Assembly: GCA_003646415.1 (NCBI GenBank)
Contig: QNFS01000003.1
Location: 1 to 38,865 of the forward strand
Reading direction: 5' to 3'
DNA from: Gammaproteobacteria bacterium
GTDB taxonomy: Bacteria > Pseudomonadota > Gammaproteobacteria > Pseudomonadales > Halieaceae
Length of the DNA stretch: 38,865 nucleotides
The notes under the pieces are model-generated. The model was not told the origin of the DNA. It saw only the letters and a list, made by a program, of their open reading frames with translations, and ran no database searches. This document shows, piece after piece, positions 24,384 through 33,958 of the stretch. Both the position numbers and the translations under genes were made by a program. Every line of letters begins with the position of its first letter. Position 1 is the first letter of the stretch.

Positions 24384-25540
24384 ACGGCACCGTCATCCAC
24401 ATCCATATCCAATAGGACCCTACCCACCAGTTCATAGGTGGGCGGCCCTACCATGATGTGCTGGGTTGCCACATGGGCATCGCGGTAGATTCGTGACAGG
24501 GGACTCTCATTGTACACCGGGGTTCCACCGGCGGCGTTGTACATCAGGTTCACGGCGTGGGTGGACTGCCTGCTGGCGTTGGTAATGGCCAGGCGCAGTT
24601 CTGCGCGATCTGCCATCGGCAATTTCTCCCCCTTTATGGCCTTGTCATAGGCCCTTTCCACCGAATCCTTCACAAACAATTTGGCAGAGCGATAGGCAAC
24701 TTCTGCCTCGGCCACCGCCGACTGTACATAGGCCCGGTGGGCCAGGGTCCTGCGGCTCGAAGCGGGTATTTTGCCACCGGCAATTTCGATCAGTTCATCA
24801 ATGGCATGGCGGGCCAGGCCCAGTGACACGGAACCCACCCCCAAACCCAGTATCCCCAGCAGCGGAAACTGGTACAGGCCACTCATCCTGGGTTGATCCA
24901 CTCCAAAATGCATCCAGCGACCTTCCGGTACAAAGGCATCTTCCACCACAAAATCATTGGAGCCCGAGCCGGCAAGACCAATCACGTCCCAGTTATCCAG
25001 CAGCGTTACCTGGTCCTTGGAAAAGAAGGGCAACAAATGGCAGGGCTGGCCATTTTCATCAAGCATGGGTTTGTCCTGCTCATCCACCAGTAGGCTACCC
25101 CCCAAAATCCAGTCCGCATGGGTAGTACCACTGCCCCACTGCCAACGGCCGGAAACTTCAATCCCTCCCTCTACCCGGCATGCCTTGCCGGTGGGAGCGG
25201 AGACGCCACAGGTAATCACGCCCTTCTGGCCATATATTTCCTCAGCTATTCCCGGTTCCAGGTAACCGGCCATGATCGCCGTGGCCCCACACACCATGGC
25301 CACCCAGGCTGCCGAGGCATCACCGTAGGCGAGGTTTTGAATCACTTCCAGGGTGGTAGCCGGGTGGGCTTCAATGCCACCAAAGCGTTGCGGGATACAC
25401 AGACTGAAAATTCCCGCGTCTTTCATCTGGCTCACTATTTCCGGGGACAGGTTGCGGTTTTTCTCCGTTTCATCCGCCGCCGCCATTACCGTCTTGCCAA
25501 TCTCCCGACTGGCCGCCAGAACATCTTGTTCAGCACTCAT
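24380..25540 (-). CDS. Acyl-CoA dehydrogenase-fold flavoprotein (possibly a flavin-dependent monooxygenase-type member)
   Basis: 386 aa; acyl-CoA dehydrogenase N/M/C domain organisation, e.g. MKDAGIFSLCIPQRFGGIE, GRWQWGSGTTHADWILGG, VMYNAAGGTPVYNESPL-like C-terminus. Confidence 0.85.
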   Translation of the reverse strand: MSAEQDVLAASREIGKTVMAAADETEKNRNLSPEIVSQMKDAGIFSLCIPQRFGGIEAHPATTLEVIQNLAYGDASAAWVAMVCGATAIMAGYLEPGIAEEIYGQKGVITCGVSAPTGKACRVEGGIEVSGRWQWGSGTTHADWILGGSLLVDEQDKPMLDENGQPCHLLPFFSKDQVTLLDNWDVIGLAGSGSNDFVVEDAFVPEGRWMHFGVDQPRMSGLYQFPLLGILGLGVGSVSLGLARHAIDELIEIAGGKIPASSRRTLAHRAYVQSAVAEAEVAYRSAKLFVKDSVERAYDKAIKGEKLPMADRAELRLAITNASRQSTHAVNLMYNAAGGTPVYNESPLSRIYRDAHVATQHIMVGPPTYELVGRVLLDMDVDDGAV

Positions 25541-26208
25541 TCACTATCTCCAAAAAGCGGTTGTTTCCATTTATCTGAATAACTTAGTTTTTTCACTGGG
25601 GAGCGTTTGATGGAACCGTGCCCCCCCAGTAATGGGTAACCCATGGGAATGGCCGCCGCCGTGCCCCAATTGCCAGGAATACCAAGCAGTTGTTTTACCT
25701 CCTCTTCACATTCGCACAACAGCGTGGTTAAACAACAGCCCAAACCCTCCTTGCGACAGGCCAATAAAAGATTCTGCACCGCGGGATACACCGACCCGCC
25801 GCCAACCACCGAAACCCGCTCCAGTTTGGCATCGGTAATAGCCATTTGCCTTGAGTCAAAACAAAAAATGGCAATAGCCGGTGTGGCGGCAAAATTTTCT
25901 GCCAGGTAATTGCCGGAATCAATAATACGCTCCTGGGCCGCCTTTTCTTCTTCCTGAAGGTGGGCTATACCCTGTCGGTACATGGCAGCGAACTGATCCC
26001 AGCGCTCTTTGTACAGTGAACCCAACTCGGATTTAAGCTCGGCATTGCGCACCAGGACAATGCGCCAGGGTTCGCGATTTCCTCCGCTGGGAGCCCAGGT
26101 AGCGGCAGTGAGAACACGCTCCAGAACATCATCCGGGATGGGGTCTGGGCGCAGCCGGCGCACGGATCGCAGCGTGGACATGGCCGCATAAAGGTCAATA
26201 TCAGGCAT
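25537..26208 (-). CDS. Nitroreductase family protein
   Basis: 223 aa; STLRSVRRLRPDPIPDDVLERVLTAATWAPSGGNREPWRIVLV; GLGCCLTTLL; overlaps downstream CDS by 4 nt. Confidence 0.92.
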   Translation of the reverse strand: MPDIDLYAAMSTLRSVRRLRPDPIPDDVLERVLTAATWAPSGGNREPWRIVLVRNAELKSELGSLYKERWDQFAAMYRQGIAHLQEEEKAAQERIIDSGNYLAENFAATPAIAIFCFDSRQMAITDAKLERVSVVGGGSVYPAVQNLLLACRKEGLGCCLTTLLCECEEEVKQLLGIPGNWGTAAAIPMGYPLLGGHGSIKRSPVKKLSYSDKWKQPLFGDSE

Positions 26209-26210
26209 TT

Positions 26211-26343
26211 TCAGGCTCCTTTGAAATCGGGTTGGTATTTTTCCTTGATGGCGCTTAAGGCCTCCGCATGATCATCGCTTTGCATGGTCACAATTTACAA
26301 AGCGGTGGCGTGGTCAAAGGAGATATTCAGCACATCCGTAATT
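26211..26343 (-). pseudogene. C-terminal remnant of an enoyl-CoA hydratase/isomerase-type gene
   Basis: Reverse strand reads VNKLITDVLNISFDHATAL*IVTMQSDDHAEALSAIKEKYQPDFKGA*; crotonase C-terminal-like tail with in-frame stop and no N-terminal part. Confidence 0.6.
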
Positions 26344-26561
26344 AGTTTGTTTACAGATTGTTTGGTATAGCGAATCGTCAGGGGACCAAGTATAAGACAA
26401 ACAAACGGGGTATGGTGGGCAATTTTCTACCAAAATTCTAATCGCTGAACCTGAAAATATGATGAGGTGGCCGTCTCGCCAACTAAAACCCTACGCGCTT
26501 CAATCCGGCCTTGTGCGTCAGGTGTTATAATGACCACCCTTTTTTGACGATTACGGTCACC

Positions 26562-28694
26562 ATGGCCACACCTATCTATTCCTATCGCAAGTTCTGGGCG
26601 GAATGCTTCGGCCCCGCACCGGAACTACCCATGTCCCGCGCCGAGATGGATACCCTGGGCTGGGACAGCTGCGATATTATTATTGTTACCGGCGATGCCT
26701 ACGTAGATCACCCCAGCTTTGGCATGGCGGTTATCGGGCGCCTGCTGGAGGCACAGGGCTTCAGGGTCGGCATTATCGCCCAGCCCGACTGGACCAGCGC
26801 CAGTTCTTTCAAGGCCCTGGGCAAGCCCAACCTGTTCTTCGCTGTCGCGGCGGGGAATATGGATTCCATGATCAACCGCTACACCGCCGATCGCAAACGA
26901 CGCAACGATGACGCCTACACCCCCGGCAACGAGGGCGGCAAGCGCCCGGACCGGGCGGTCATCGTCTACAGTCAGCGCGTGCGCGAAGCCTATCGGGATG
27001 TGCCACTCATCATCGGCAGCATCGAGGCCAGCCTGCGCCGTATCGCCCACTACGATTACTGGAGTGACAAGGTGCGCCGCTCCATCCTGCTGGACAGTCG
27101 CGCGGACCTGCTGCTCTATGGCAACGCAGAACGGGCCATCGTGGACGTTGCCCACCGCCTGGCGAGTGGCGAGCCCATACTGAGCATTCGTGATCTGCGC
27201 GGCACCGCCTTCGTGCGCAGGCATATTCCCGATAACTGGCGGGTCATCGATTCAAGCACTATTGATGGGGTCGGCCCGACGGCCCCAGCCGTTAACCCTT
27301 ACGAGGACATCCGAGCACAAAGTTGCGCGACCACGTCCGGTACAGCGGCAGCTGAAGTGGAGACACTAACGCTGGCGGGCAGCCTGGCAGATATAAAGGC
27401 CGAGCAACAAAACGCCGTCATTCGCATCCCCTCCTTCGAGCAGGTAAAGGATGACGGCGCACTGTACGCCCATGCCTCGCGCATCCTGCACAAGGAAACC
27501 AACCCCTACAACGCCAGGCCCCTGGTGCAATCCCATGGCGACCGTGAATTGTGGCTCAACCCGCCACCAATACCGCTACAAACTCAGGAATTGGACTGGG
27601 TGTTCGAAATGCCCTACACCCGCCTCCCGCACAGCAGCTATGGCAATGCCCGCATCGCGGCTTACGAGATGATCCGTCACTCGATCAATATCATGCGCGG
27701 CTGTTTCGGTGGCTGTACCTTCTGCTCTATCACCGAGCACGAGGGACGCATTATCCAGAACCGCTCGGAGGACTCTATCATTCGCGAGGTGGAACACATT
27801 CGCGATACCTCTCCCGCCTTCACCGGCATCATCTCCGATCTGGGAGGGCCCACCGCCAATATGTGGCGCCTGGCCTGCAAGAGCAAGGTGGTGGAGGCCC
27901 AGTGCCGCAGGTTGAGCTGCGTATACCCGGGCATCTGTAAAAACCTCAATACCGACCAGACACCGTTGATACAGCTCTATCGCAGGGCGCGCAACGTGGA
28001 GGGTGTGAAGAAGGTCCTGATCGCCTCCGGTCTGCGCTACGATCTTGCGGTGGAGACTCCGCAGTACGTGGAAGAACTGGTCAGCCACCACGTGGGTGGC
28101 TACCTGAAAATCGCACCGGAACACACCGAAGACAGCCCCCTGGGCAAAATGATGAAGCCCGCTATCGGCACCTACGACCGCTTCAAGGCCCTATTTGAAA
28201 AGTACTCCAAAGCCGCTGGCAAAGAGCAGTACCTGATCCCCTACTTCATCGCCGCCCATCCGGGCACCTCAGACAGGGATATGATGAACCTGGCCCTGTG
28301 GCTCAAGCGCAATAAGCTTCGCGCGGACCAGGTGCAGACTTTTTATCCCTCGCCCATGGCCACCGCCACCGCCATGTACCACAGCGGGAAAAACCCTTTA
28401 AAGCGTATCACCCGCCACAGTGATACCATGCCCACGGTGAAAAGCCTGTCGCAGCGCCGACTGCACAAGGCTTTTTTGCGCTACCACGATCCGGACAACT
28501 GGCCAACCCTGCGCAAGGCACTGAAGAAACTGGGCAGGTCCGACCTGATTGGCAACGGTAAAATGCACCTGGTGCCTGCGCGGCAACCAGCCAAGCGCCA
28601 CGGTGTGGTGCCCCCTGATACCCGGCCCTTTGCCACACAGCACAACGGCCTGCCGCGCACACCGGCCAGACCCAGGCGTAAATCCAGTCGCTAG
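26562..28694 (+). CDS. YgiQ family radical SAM protein
   Basis: Start taken as ATG at 26562 ([54 protein letters not shown]); radical [19 protein letters not shown]-terminal YgiQ region. Confidence 0.95.
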   Translation: MATPIYSYRKFWAECFGPAPELPMSRAEMDTLGWDSCDIIIVTGDAYVDHPSFGMAVIGRLLEAQGFRVGIIAQPDWTSASSFKALGKPNLFFAVAAGNMDSMINRYTADRKRRNDDAYTPGNEGGKRPDRAVIVYSQRVREAYRDVPLIIGSIEASLRRIAHYDYWSDKVRRSILLDSRADLLLYGNAERAIVDVAHRLASGEPILSIRDLRGTAFVRRHIPDNWRVIDSSTIDGVGPTAPAVNPYEDIRAQSCATTSGTAAAEVETLTLAGSLADIKAEQQNAVIRIPSFEQVKDDGALYAHASRILHKETNPYNARPLVQSHGDRELWLNPPPIPLQTQELDWVFEMPYTRLPHSSYGNARIAAYEMIRHSINIMRGCFGGCTFCSITEHEGRIIQNRSEDSIIREVEHIRDTSPAFTGIISDLGGPTANMWRLACKSKVVEAQCRRLSCVYPGICKNLNTDQTPLIQLYRRARNVEGVKKVLIASGLRYDLAVETPQYVEELVSHHVGGYLKIAPEHTEDSPLGKMMKPAIGTYDRFKALFEKYSKAAGKEQYLIPYFIAAHPGTSDRDMMNLALWLKRNKLRADQVQTFYPSPMATATAMYHSGKNPLKRITRHSDTMPTVKSLSQRRLHKAFLRYHDPDNWPTLRKALKKLGRSDLIGNGKMHLVPARQPAKRHGVVPPDTRPFATQHNGLPRTPARPRRKSSR

Positions 28695-28747
28695 CGACCG
28701 CCAGTGTAACCCCTGGCAAAACTATCGTAATAAACAGGAGTTGGAAG

Positions 28748-28915
28748 ATGTCTATCGCACGCTTTATGTTCGGCATGTCACTAATGATCACCTCGGGCGC
28801 CGGCCTGGTGACCCTCGACAGTCAAGGCATTGTCAGATACTTCACAACGCAGGCCATGGGCGCGGAGGACTTGCGTGCATCCGTGGATCTGGTGCACTCC
28901 AGTATGGAAAGTTAA
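28748..28915 (+). CDS. Putative 55-aa small membrane-associated protein
   Basis: RBS-like aacaggagttggaag then ATG; MSIARFMFGMSLMITSGAGLVTLDSQGIVRYFTTQAMGAEDLRASVDLVHSSMES; absent from the ORF track because it is short. Confidence 0.55.
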   Translation: MSIARFMFGMSLMITSGAGLVTLDSQGIVRYFTTQAMGAEDLRASVDLVHSSMES

Positions 28916-28980
28916 GTTTTGTTAATGCCTGAAAAATCAATAGATTATCCAGCATCATAGCGCCCTGCTATGGAATCGCC

Positions 28981-30123
28981 GTGAACAGGAAAATCCTCTA
29001 CCCCATCCTGGTGCTTGCACTGGGCCTGGGCGTTGCTGTTGTGATAGCCGTCAACAAGCCGGCGCTGGTCCCCCAGCCCTATGTGCCCATGGCGACCACC
29101 GTGCGCGTGACAAAAGTGCAGGCCGCGGTGGAATATCTCAGCGTCAGTTCCCAGGGAACCGTACAACCGCGCAGCCAGAGCGAGCTGATTCCTGAAGTGT
29201 CAGGCCGCGTGGTCTGGACATCTCACTCCCTGGTGGGCGGCGGTGTATTCCGCCAGGGGGATACTCTACTGCGCATTGATGACGCCGATTATCGCACCCT
29301 GGTACAGCGCGGCGAAGCCACAGTAAAACGTTCACAAGTTCAGTACGACCACGCCTCCGATGAACTCAAGCGATTGAAAAGCCTGCACCAGCGACAACTG
29401 GCCAGCCAGCAGCAACTTGATAATGCGCGCCGCACTGCGCAGGTGGCTGAAGCCAATCTCAGCGAAAGCCGCGCAAGCCTGGAGCAGGCTCAGCGCGACC
29501 TCACCCGCACCGAACTGTACGCACCCTTTGACGGCCTGGTGCGCAATGAGCAGGTAGACCTGGGGCAGTTTATTACCCGTGGGCAGAGTATTGGCACCAT
29601 CTACGCCACAGACTATGTTGAAGTGCGCCTGCCCATCTCCGCCACCCAGCTGGCCTACCTGGGACTGCCTGTCTCGACCCGCGGGCAAATCTCCGAGAAC
29701 CTGCGCCCCCCCGTCACTATCATCTCGGACTTTGGTGACAGACGTTCACTGCGGGAAGGGCAACTGATGCGCCTGGAAGCGGAAATCGACGAGCGCTCCC
29801 GCATGATTTACGGTGTTACCCGCCTGCGCATGGAAGAAAATGAAGACAGCCCCATTCTGTCGGTAGGCATGTTTGTACAGGCAAAAATCCGTGGTCGCAA
29901 GGTGGAAGATGTCATCCGCCTGCCCCGCTCCGCCATGCGCGACGATAACCGGGTGCTGGTGGTGGATGCTGAGAATCGCCTGCATTTCAGGCAGGTATCC
30001 CTGTTGCGACTGGAACACGACGACGTGCTCATCGATGGAGGCCTGGCCGATGGTGAGTTAGTGTGCGTGTCTCCCATGCAGGCCGTGGTCGACGGCATGC
30101 TCGTCAGCCCAGTCACGCAATAG
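28981..30123 (+). CDS. RND efflux membrane fusion (periplasmic adaptor) protein
   Basis: 380 aa, GTG start; SSQGTVQPRSQSELIPEVSGRVVW, coiled-coil hairpin, APFDGLVRNEQVDLGQFI. Confidence 0.94.
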   Translation: MNRKILYPILVLALGLGVAVVIAVNKPALVPQPYVPMATTVRVTKVQAAVEYLSVSSQGTVQPRSQSELIPEVSGRVVWTSHSLVGGGVFRQGDTLLRIDDADYRTLVQRGEATVKRSQVQYDHASDELKRLKSLHQRQLASQQQLDNARRTAQVAEANLSESRASLEQAQRDLTRTELYAPFDGLVRNEQVDLGQFITRGQSIGTIYATDYVEVRLPISATQLAYLGLPVSTRGQISENLRPPVTIISDFGDRRSLREGQLMRLEAEIDERSRMIYGVTRLRMEENEDSPILSVGMFVQAKIRGRKVEDVIRLPRSAMRDDNRVLVVDAENRLHFRQVSLLRLEHDDVLIDGGLADGELVCVSPMQAVVDGMLVSPVTQ

Positions 30124-30133
30124 AGCCACCACT

Positions 30134-33100
30134 GTGCACAAACTCATTAACTGGTTCGTCCACAATACAGTTTCCTCCAATCTGCTGATGATTATCCTGA
30201 TCGCCGGCGGCCTGCTTGCCCTGCCCCGTACGCACCAGGAAGAATTTCCAACCCTGAACGTGGACGCCGTGCGGGTCGGTGTGCCATACCTGGGCGCCGC
30301 CCCCGCAGAGGTAGAGTCGGCGGTCTGCGTGCGCGTGGAAGAAGCTATCGAAGGCACTGAAGGCATAGATAAGATCAGCTCCAACGCCTCGGAGGGTTTC
30401 TGCTCGGTAATTATCGAACTGGTGGCGGGTGTGGACAAGACCAAGGTGGCCAACGACATCAAGAGCAAGGTTGATGCCATCGACTCTTTTCCCGAGGAAA
30501 CCGAACGGCCGGTCACCGCTGAAATAAGCATTATCGCCACAGTGCTGCAAATCGCCATCTCCGGCCCCGCCGATGAGCGCACGCTCAAGCTCATAGGCCA
30601 GAGAGTGCGCGATGATATCGCCGCACTACCGGGTGTTTCACAGGTGGCGCTACAGTTTGCCCGCCCCTACGAGATCTCGGTGGATGTATCGGAACAAACC
30701 CTGAGGCGCCACGGCCTGACCCTGGCCGAAGTCGGCCGGGCCATTGAAAAAAGTTCACTGGATATACCGGGAGGCTCCCTGAAAACCGAGGGCGGGGAAA
30801 TTTTACTGCGCACCAGGGGCCAGGCCTATCACGGCCGGGAATTCGAGGACATCGTGGTACTCACCCGTATGGATGGCACCAACGTCCGTCTCAGCGATAT
30901 TGCCACGGTAGTCGACGGCTTCGAGGACACGGACCTGCGGGCTCGCTTTGATGGCAGCCCGGCAGTGTCACTGAAAGTTTCGCGAGTGGGCGAGGAAGAC
31001 ATCATGCACATCGCCAGCCGGGTCAAGGAGTATCTGGAGCAGGCCCGCCGGGAAATCCCCGAGGGCATTGCGATAACCATCTGGCAGGACGAATCCCAGG
31101 ATCTGGTCGATCGCCTGGATGCGCTGGCCAAAAATGCACGCAGCGGCCTGTTGCTGGTGTTACTGGTGCTGACCCTGTTCCTGCACTTTCGCCTGGCACT
31201 GTGGGTGGCGGCGGGCGTACCCGTGGCCCTGCTGGGCACGGTGGCGCTATTCCCCATAGTGGGCATCTCCATCAGCACCATGTCGGTAATGGCCTTTATC
31301 CTGGTGCTGGGCATCCTGGTGGACGACGCCATCGTGGTGGCAGAGCGGGTGTATGCACATGAACAACAGGGCAAGGGGCGCCTGCAGGCTGCAGTGGAAG
31401 GCACCCAGGAAGTTTCCCTGCCGGTATGTTTTGGCGTGCTAACCACCATGGCCACCTTTATACCCATCGTCAACATCCCCGGCCCCATAGGTAGCTTTTT
31501 CGCGCCGTTGGGATATACCGTCATTTTCGCCCTGGCCTTCAGTATTATCGAATCACAGCTGATCCTGCCTACTCATCTGGCGCACCGCAAGGTGGGAAGA
31601 CAAGCCGGCACCAATGCCGCGTTGAATCGCTGGTTTGAAATTCAGGACCGGATTGCCGGTTCACTGGAAATAACCGCCACACGCTACTACCTGCCAGCGG
31701 TAACCCACGCCATGCAATGGCGCTATGTGACCCTGGCCGTTGGCCTGACGATTCTGGCTATTACCGTGTCACTGTTCGTTAGCGGGCGTATGCAGTTCCA
31801 GTTTTTCCCATCGGTAGAAGGCACACATTTGTACGCCAAACTGACCATGCCGGAGGGTACTCCGGTAGAACAAACCGCCCGCGCCGTAGAGCGTATGGAA
31901 ATCGCAGCCGAGCAGTTGCGCCTGGAACTGGACAAGGGTCTGGCCGCCGGTGAACCGAGTAAGATTTCCCATGTGTTCAGTAGTATAGGTTCCTTCATCG
32001 CCAAGGGCAGTATCAGTAGCTCCACCACCTCCCAGAGCAACCTGGCTGAGATCGGCATAGAACTGAACCTGCCGCGCAATTATTCCGGCACCTCCCCCCG
32101 GGAATTTGCCAACCGCTGGCGGGAGTTGACCGGCGGCATTCCCGACGCTATCGAACAAAGTTTCACCGCCGAGGCTTTTGGTATTGGCAAGGCCCTTGAG
32201 TTTGAACTATACGGCAAGGATTTTGATGAATTGCGCAGTGCGGCAGCCCAACTGCATACCGCCCTGCAAGGCTACAACGGTGTACAGGACGCCAGTGACA
32301 CTTTCCGGGCGGGCAAACAGGAGGTGCAACTGACCTTGTTAGCTGAGGCGCGCAATCTCGGCCTGACTCTCAAGGACCTGGGCCAGCAGGTGCGACAGGC
32401 CTTTTACGGCTACGAGGCGCAGCGCATACAACGAGGTAAGGACGACGTCCGCGTGATGGTGCGCTACCCTGAGGATGAAAGACGCTCCCTGGGAGACCTG
32501 GAGGCTATGCGAATCCGCACTGCGGATGGTACCGAGGTGCCCTTCAGCAGTGTCGCCCGGGCTACCCTGGCAAGGGGTTACACCACTATTCGCAGGGTTG
32601 ATGGGCAACGTGTGGTCAGCGTTACCGCGGATGTAAATCGCACTATCGCCACACCGGAGTCCATTATCAATTCCATCGTGCACAACGAGTTGGCCGACAT
32701 CATTAGCCGCCATCCCGGGGTCAGTTTCGGGCTGGCCGGTGAGGCGGAGGAGCGCAGCGAATCCATGAGCTCGCTGATCAGCACTACTCTTCTCGCATTA
32801 CTGCTGATCTATGCCCTGCTGGCTATCCCGCTACAATCTTACCTGCAACCACTGGTTATTATGAGTGTGATTCCCTTTGGCGCCGTAGGTGCTATCCTGG
32901 GTCACTTGCTGCTCGGTAGGGATCTGGTGTTCTTCTCACTGCTGGGCATCGTCGCCCTGGCCGGGGTGGTGGTGAACTCCAGCCTGGTACTGGTGGATTT
33001 CATCAACAAACAACGCAAGTCCGGCCAAAGCCTGGACCGGATAGTGAGTCACGCCGGCAGTGTGCGCTTCCGCCCCATCGTGCTGACCAGCATCACCACC

Positions 33101-33322
33101 TTTGCGGGGCTGGCACCCATCATGATGGACAACACAGTCTCCACCGTCATATTCGTGCCCATGGCTATATCCCTTGCCTTCGGCGTACTGCTTGGTACGC
33201 TTGTTACATTGTTCCTGGTACCCTGCCTGTACCTGATACTGGAGGACATCCTCCTCCTGTGGGGGCAACGCAGCCATAACACAGATTCTGACGCCAACTG
33301 CACCGACAACAAGACCGCCTGA
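30134..33322 (+). CDS. RND efflux permease (AcrB/MMPL-type HAE family)
   Basis: 1062 aa, GTG start; 12-TM RND layout, LGILVDDAIVVAERV motif, tandem with adaptor. Confidence 0.96.
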   Translation: MHKLINWFVHNTVSSNLLMIILIAGGLLALPRTHQEEFPTLNVDAVRVGVPYLGAAPAEVESAVCVRVEEAIEGTEGIDKISSNASEGFCSVIIELVAGVDKTKVANDIKSKVDAIDSFPEETERPVTAEISIIATVLQIAISGPADERTLKLIGQRVRDDIAALPGVSQVALQFARPYEISVDVSEQTLRRHGLTLAEVGRAIEKSSLDIPGGSLKTEGGEILLRTRGQAYHGREFEDIVVLTRMDGTNVRLSDIATVVDGFEDTDLRARFDGSPAVSLKVSRVGEEDIMHIASRVKEYLEQARREIPEGIAITIWQDESQDLVDRLDALAKNARSGLLLVLLVLTLFLHFRLALWVAAGVPVALLGTVALFPIVGISISTMSVMAFILVLGILVDDAIVVAERVYAHEQQGKGRLQAAVEGTQEVSLPVCFGVLTTMATFIPIVNIPGPIGSFFAPLGYTVIFALAFSIIESQLILPTHLAHRKVGRQAGTNAALNRWFEIQDRIAGSLEITATRYYLPAVTHAMQWRYVTLAVGLTILAITVSLFVSGRMQFQFFPSVEGTHLYAKLTMPEGTPVEQTARAVERMEIAAEQLRLELDKGLAAGEPSKISHVFSSIGSFIAKGSISSSTTSQSNLAEIGIELNLPRNYSGTSPREFANRWRELTGGIPDAIEQSFTAEAFGIGKALEFELYGKDFDELRSAAAQLHTALQGYNGVQDASDTFRAGKQEVQLTLLAEARNLGLTLKDLGQQVRQAFYGYEAQRIQRGKDDVRVMVRYPEDERRSLGDLEAMRIRTADGTEVPFSSVARATLARGYTTIRRVDGQRVVSVTADVNRTIATPESIINSIVHNELADIISRHPGVSFGLAGEAEERSESMSSLISTTLLALLLIYALLAIPLQSYLQPLVIMSVIPFGAVGAILGHLLLGRDLVFFSLLGIVALAGVVVNSSLVLVDFINKQRKSGQSLDRIVSHAGSVRFRPIVLTSITTFAGLAPIMMDNTVSTVIFVPMAISLAFGVLLGTLVTLFLVPCLYLILEDILLLWGQRSHNTDSDANCTDNKTA

Positions 33323-33336
33323 GGGGGCCGCAACAG

Positions 33337-33353
33337 TGTAATTAATAATTACA
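33337..33353. promoter_or_regulatory. Perfect palindrome tgtaatta-a-taattaca, candidate operator upstream of rubrerythrin cluster
   Basis: 8-bp arms, 1-nt centre, in the 139-bp gap before the rubrerythrin gene. Confidence 0.4.
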
Positions 33354-33414
33354 ATCAACTCATTAGGATTAATTGATTAGTCAGATCGCCAGGTCTGTAC
33401 TATTTTTAATAGTT

Positions 33415-33431
33415 CCACACGCTAGGTGTGG
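33415..33431 (+). promoter_or_regulatory. 5'UTR hairpin upstream of rubrerythrin
   Basis: ccacac-gctag-gtgtgg about 30 nt upstream of ATG; RBS aaggaga follows. Confidence 0.35.
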
Positions 33432-33461
33432 TGATGATAACCAGTACTAAGGAGACGTAGT

Positions 33462-33881
33462 ATGTCCTTGAAAGACAGCAAAACCGAACAAAACCTGAAA
33501 GACGCCTTCGCCGGCGAATCCCAGGCCAACCGCCGCTACCTGTATTTCGCCGCCAAGGCGGACGTTGAAGGCTATAACGACGTAGCTGTCGTATTCCGCT
33601 CCACTGCGGAAGGTGAAACCGGCCACGCCCACGGCCACCTGGAATACCTGGAAGAAACGGGTGACCCCGCCACCGGCCTGCCCATTGGCGCCACCGCCGA
33701 TAACCTGAAGGCGGCTATCGCCGGTGAAACTCACGAGTACACCGACATGTACCCGGGCATGGCCAAGACCGCCCGCGATGAAGGTTTCGATGAGATCGCC
33801 GACTGGATGGAAACGCTGGCCAAAGCCGAGCGCAGCCACGCCAACCGCTTCCAGAAAGCCCTGGACAACCTGGACGCTTGA
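33462..33881 (+). CDS. Rubrerythrin family protein, ferritin-like diiron domain only
   Basis: 139 aa; AFAGESQANRRYLYFA, EGETGHAHGHLEYL, ETHEYTDMYPGMA, ERSHANRF; no CxxC rubredoxin domain. Confidence 0.95.
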   Translation: MSLKDSKTEQNLKDAFAGESQANRRYLYFAAKADVEGYNDVAVVFRSTAEGETGHAHGHLEYLEETGDPATGLPIGATADNLKAAIAGETHEYTDMYPGMAKTARDEGFDEIADWMETLAKAERSHANRFQKALDNLDA

Positions 33882-33889
33882 TCCAGCCC

Positions 33890-33928
33890 GGCGGGTAGGT
33901 CTGCGGGCCAACCCGCCCTCTTTTTTTT
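33890..33928 (+). terminator. Rho-independent terminator after rubrerythrin
   Basis: ggcgggt...acccgcc 7-bp stem followed by a T-rich tract including eight consecutive T. Confidence 0.85.
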
Positions 33929-33958
33929 ACACCTTGTCACGCAACGAGGGATTATGTC

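Noticed and set aside
26333-26403. gtttgttt...aaacaaac inverted repeat upstream of the YgiQ-type gene
   Set aside because: Short AT-rich arms with a long spacer; likely chance.
26526-26531. tataat box as promoter of the YgiQ-type gene
   Set aside because: The hexamer is perfect, but no convincing -35 at 16-18 bp was visible; not strong enough to annotate.
26511-26561. Upstream start of the YgiQ-type ORF (26511)
   Set aside because: ATG at 26562 begins the typical YgiQ N-terminus ([14 protein letters not shown]); the upstream segment has no family similarity.
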